Positions 62,841-64,000 of a stretch of DNA of 64,000 nt are shown one piece after another; position 1 is the stretch's first letter, and the number at the start of each line of letters is the position of its first letter. Source of the stretch: Candidatus Hadersleviella danica (GTDB lineage Bacteria > Chloroflexota > Anaerolineae > Promineifilales > Promineifilaceae); NCBI GenBank assembly GCA_016711405.1, contig JADJSZ010000001.1, forward strand, positions 124,001-188,000, written 5' to 3'. Made by a program: the position numbers and the translations under genes. A model generated the notes under the pieces. It searched no databases, was not told the origin of the DNA, and saw nothing but the letters and a program-made list of their open reading frames with translations.

Positions 62841-64000
62841 ATGACCATAGACACGCTTATCATCGGGGCAGGGGCGGCGGGGCTGATGGCGGCCGTTTGG
62901 GCTGGCCGCACGGCTCCCCACCAGCGGCTGGTGGTGCTGGATGGGGCGCGGAAATTGGGGGCCAAGATTTTGGTGGCAGGCGGCGGCCGTTGCAATGTCA
63001 CCCATCACACCGTGCAAGCCAGCGATTACGCGGGCAGTACCCAGCCCGCCATTCGCAACATTTTGCGCCGCTTTGATGTGCCCCAAACCATCCAATTCTT
63101 CCGCGAACTGGGGGTGGAACTGAAGCAAGAGGAGACGGGCAAACTTTTCCCCACCACCGACAACGCCCGCACCGTGTTAGATGCGCTCCTCACGGCCGCG
63201 CGACAGGCGGGTGCAGACATTCGCCACCCTTACCGGGTGTCCCAAGTGGAACGGTTGCCCTCGGGTGAATTTAAGGTGGGGGGTGAATGGGGGAGTTTGA
63301 CCACGCGCCGACTGATTTTGGCCACAGGCGGCCGTAGCCTGCCCAAAAGCGGCTCCGATGGCATGGGCTACCGCTTTGCCACCGCCTTGGGACACAGCCT
63401 CACCCCCCACATCTTCCCCGCCCTTGTGCCGCTGACCTTGCCCCCCAACCATTTTTTGTGCGCCCTGAGCGGTTTGGCCAGCCCCGCTACCCTGACCGTA
63501 CAGAGCGGCACGGGCAAAAATTTAGCCCAGTTTACGAATGCGGTGCTTTGCACCCATTTTGGCCTTTCGGGGCCAGGGGTGCTCGATATTAGCCGCCATT
63601 GGATTGAGGCACACACGGCCGATTCCCGCACTCGTTTGCTCATCAACTGGCTCCCCCAATATACCAGCGAGAGTTTAGAAGCGGTTTTTTTGGCCGCTAC
63701 TCGCTCCACACCGTTCCAAATGGTGCGCGATTGGCTCCCCGAACGGCTGGCGCGGGCATTGTGTGAAACGGCCGATTTGCCGCCCCATCTGCCCGCCAAC
63801 CAACTGCCCCGCGCCCAGCGCAAAGCGTTGGTGCAACAACTCACCGCCTACCCCTTGCCCCTTGTGGGCCATCGCGGCTACACCCATGCCGAAGTGACGG
63901 CCGGGGGTGTGCCTCTCAGCGAGTTGCATCTCAAAACGTTGGAATCTCGGCTCTGCCCCGATTTGTACCTGTGCGGCGAAATTTGTGATGTAGACGGCCG
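62841..64000 (+). CDS. HI0933/YhiN-like NAD(P)/FAD-dependent oxidoreductase (cut by window end)
   Basis: At least 386 residues with no stop before the end. It starts MTIDTLIIGAGAAGLMAAVWAG (FAD motif). The family signature GAKILVAGGGRCNVTH and KLFPTTDNARTVLDALLTAAR follow, then LILATGGRSLPKSGSDGMGYRFA, FTNAVLCTHFGLSGPGVLDISR and GHRGYTHAEVTAGGVPL..LCGEICDVDG. This matches BaiN/HI0933-like flavoproteins. Substrates are poorly known; one relative acts in bile-acid 7-dehydroxylation, which is unlikely here. Only the last few residues should be missing. Confidence 0.9.
   Translation, partial: MTIDTLIIGAGAAGLMAAVWAGRTAPHQRLVVLDGARKLGAKILVAGGGRCNVTHHTVQASDYAGSTQPAIRNILRRFDVPQTIQFFRELGVELKQEETGKLFPTTDNARTVLDALLTAARQAGADIRHPYRVSQVERLPSGEFKVGGEWGSLTTRRLILATGGRSLPKSGSDGMGYRFATALGHSLTPHIFPALVPLTLPPNHFLCALSGLASPATLTVQSGTGKNLAQFTNAVLCTHFGLSGPGVLDISRHWIEAHTADSRTRLLINWLPQYTSESLEAVFLAATRSTPFQMVRDWLPERLARALCETADLPPHLPANQLPRAQRKALVQQLTAYPLPLVGHRGYTHAEVTAGGVPLSELHLKTLESRLCPDLYLCGEICDVDG

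Overview
The window reads as a chromosomal segment of a GC-rich, free-living bacterium, most likely a Chloroflexota (Anaerolineae or Ardenticatenia-like) organism known from an uncultured assembly. This placement is an inference. It rests on secreted proteins ending in YLPLVTR or FLPLIRR tails, a DUF1800/DUF1501 Tat-exported pair, DUF433/DUF5615 modules, a Ser/Thr kinase-AAA-GAF-histidine kinase hybrid, no outer-membrane or LPS genes, and short tandem repeats in nearly every spacer. No rRNA, phage, transposase or CRISPR array is visible. There is one tRNA (Leu-UAG).

Layout. 0-1.9 kb: small secreted paralogues and a DUF433/DUF5615 toxin-antitoxin-like pair. 1.9-9.5 kb: one very large secreted amylopullulanase with two GH13 catalytic domains and a palindrome-rich promoter. 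9.8-12.4 kb: a membrane glycosyltransferase and a small membrane protein. 12.4-17.5 kb: a 21-bp minisatellite, M20 amidohydrolase, UPF0175/DUF3368 pair, XdhC-like protein, YigZ, aspartyl protease and DUF5678 protein. 17.6-28.6 kb: DUF6159 membrane protein, lipoprotein glycoside hydrolase, RNase HII, GMC oxidoreductase, two tandem cation/Ca2+ exchangers, MFS transporter, aldo/keto reductase and GT2. 28.6-35 kb: a second 21-bp minisatellite, a lipoprotein, an O-antigen-ligase-like protein fused to a glycosidase-like domain, and a PadR/HAAS operon. 35-40.3 kb: clpP, tig, tRNA-Leu, hydrolase, enoyl-CoA hydratase and deoxynucleoside kinase. 40.4-49.2 kb: giant sensor kinase, Tat amidase, HTH antitoxin, panC and panE. 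49.3-56.5 kb: DUF1800, DUF1501, VapBC and two FemAB-like transferases around an anomalous insert. 56.6-64 kb: secreted nuclease, TPR histidine kinase, circularly permuted ATP-grasp protein and a flavoprotein cut by the window end.

Two genome-scale features stand out. The palindrome CGGCCG is very frequent, much as HIP1 is in cyanobacteria. Spacers also carry short tandem repeats of about 7 bp (sometimes 6 or 8). The heptamer differs from locus to locus, and the arrays are often arranged as head-to-head inverted arms. Some blocks have entered coding sequence.

More than ten genes carry single-base frameshifts, mostly one base missing from a G, C or T run. Three of these fall within 50 bp in one FemAB gene. 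I read these as consensus errors of the long-read type rather than pseudogenes, and give such genes as one reconstructed CDS. The 54.33-55.46 kb stretch looks like an assembly artefact or foreign insert. The kinase at 43.85 kb appears to lack real sequence.
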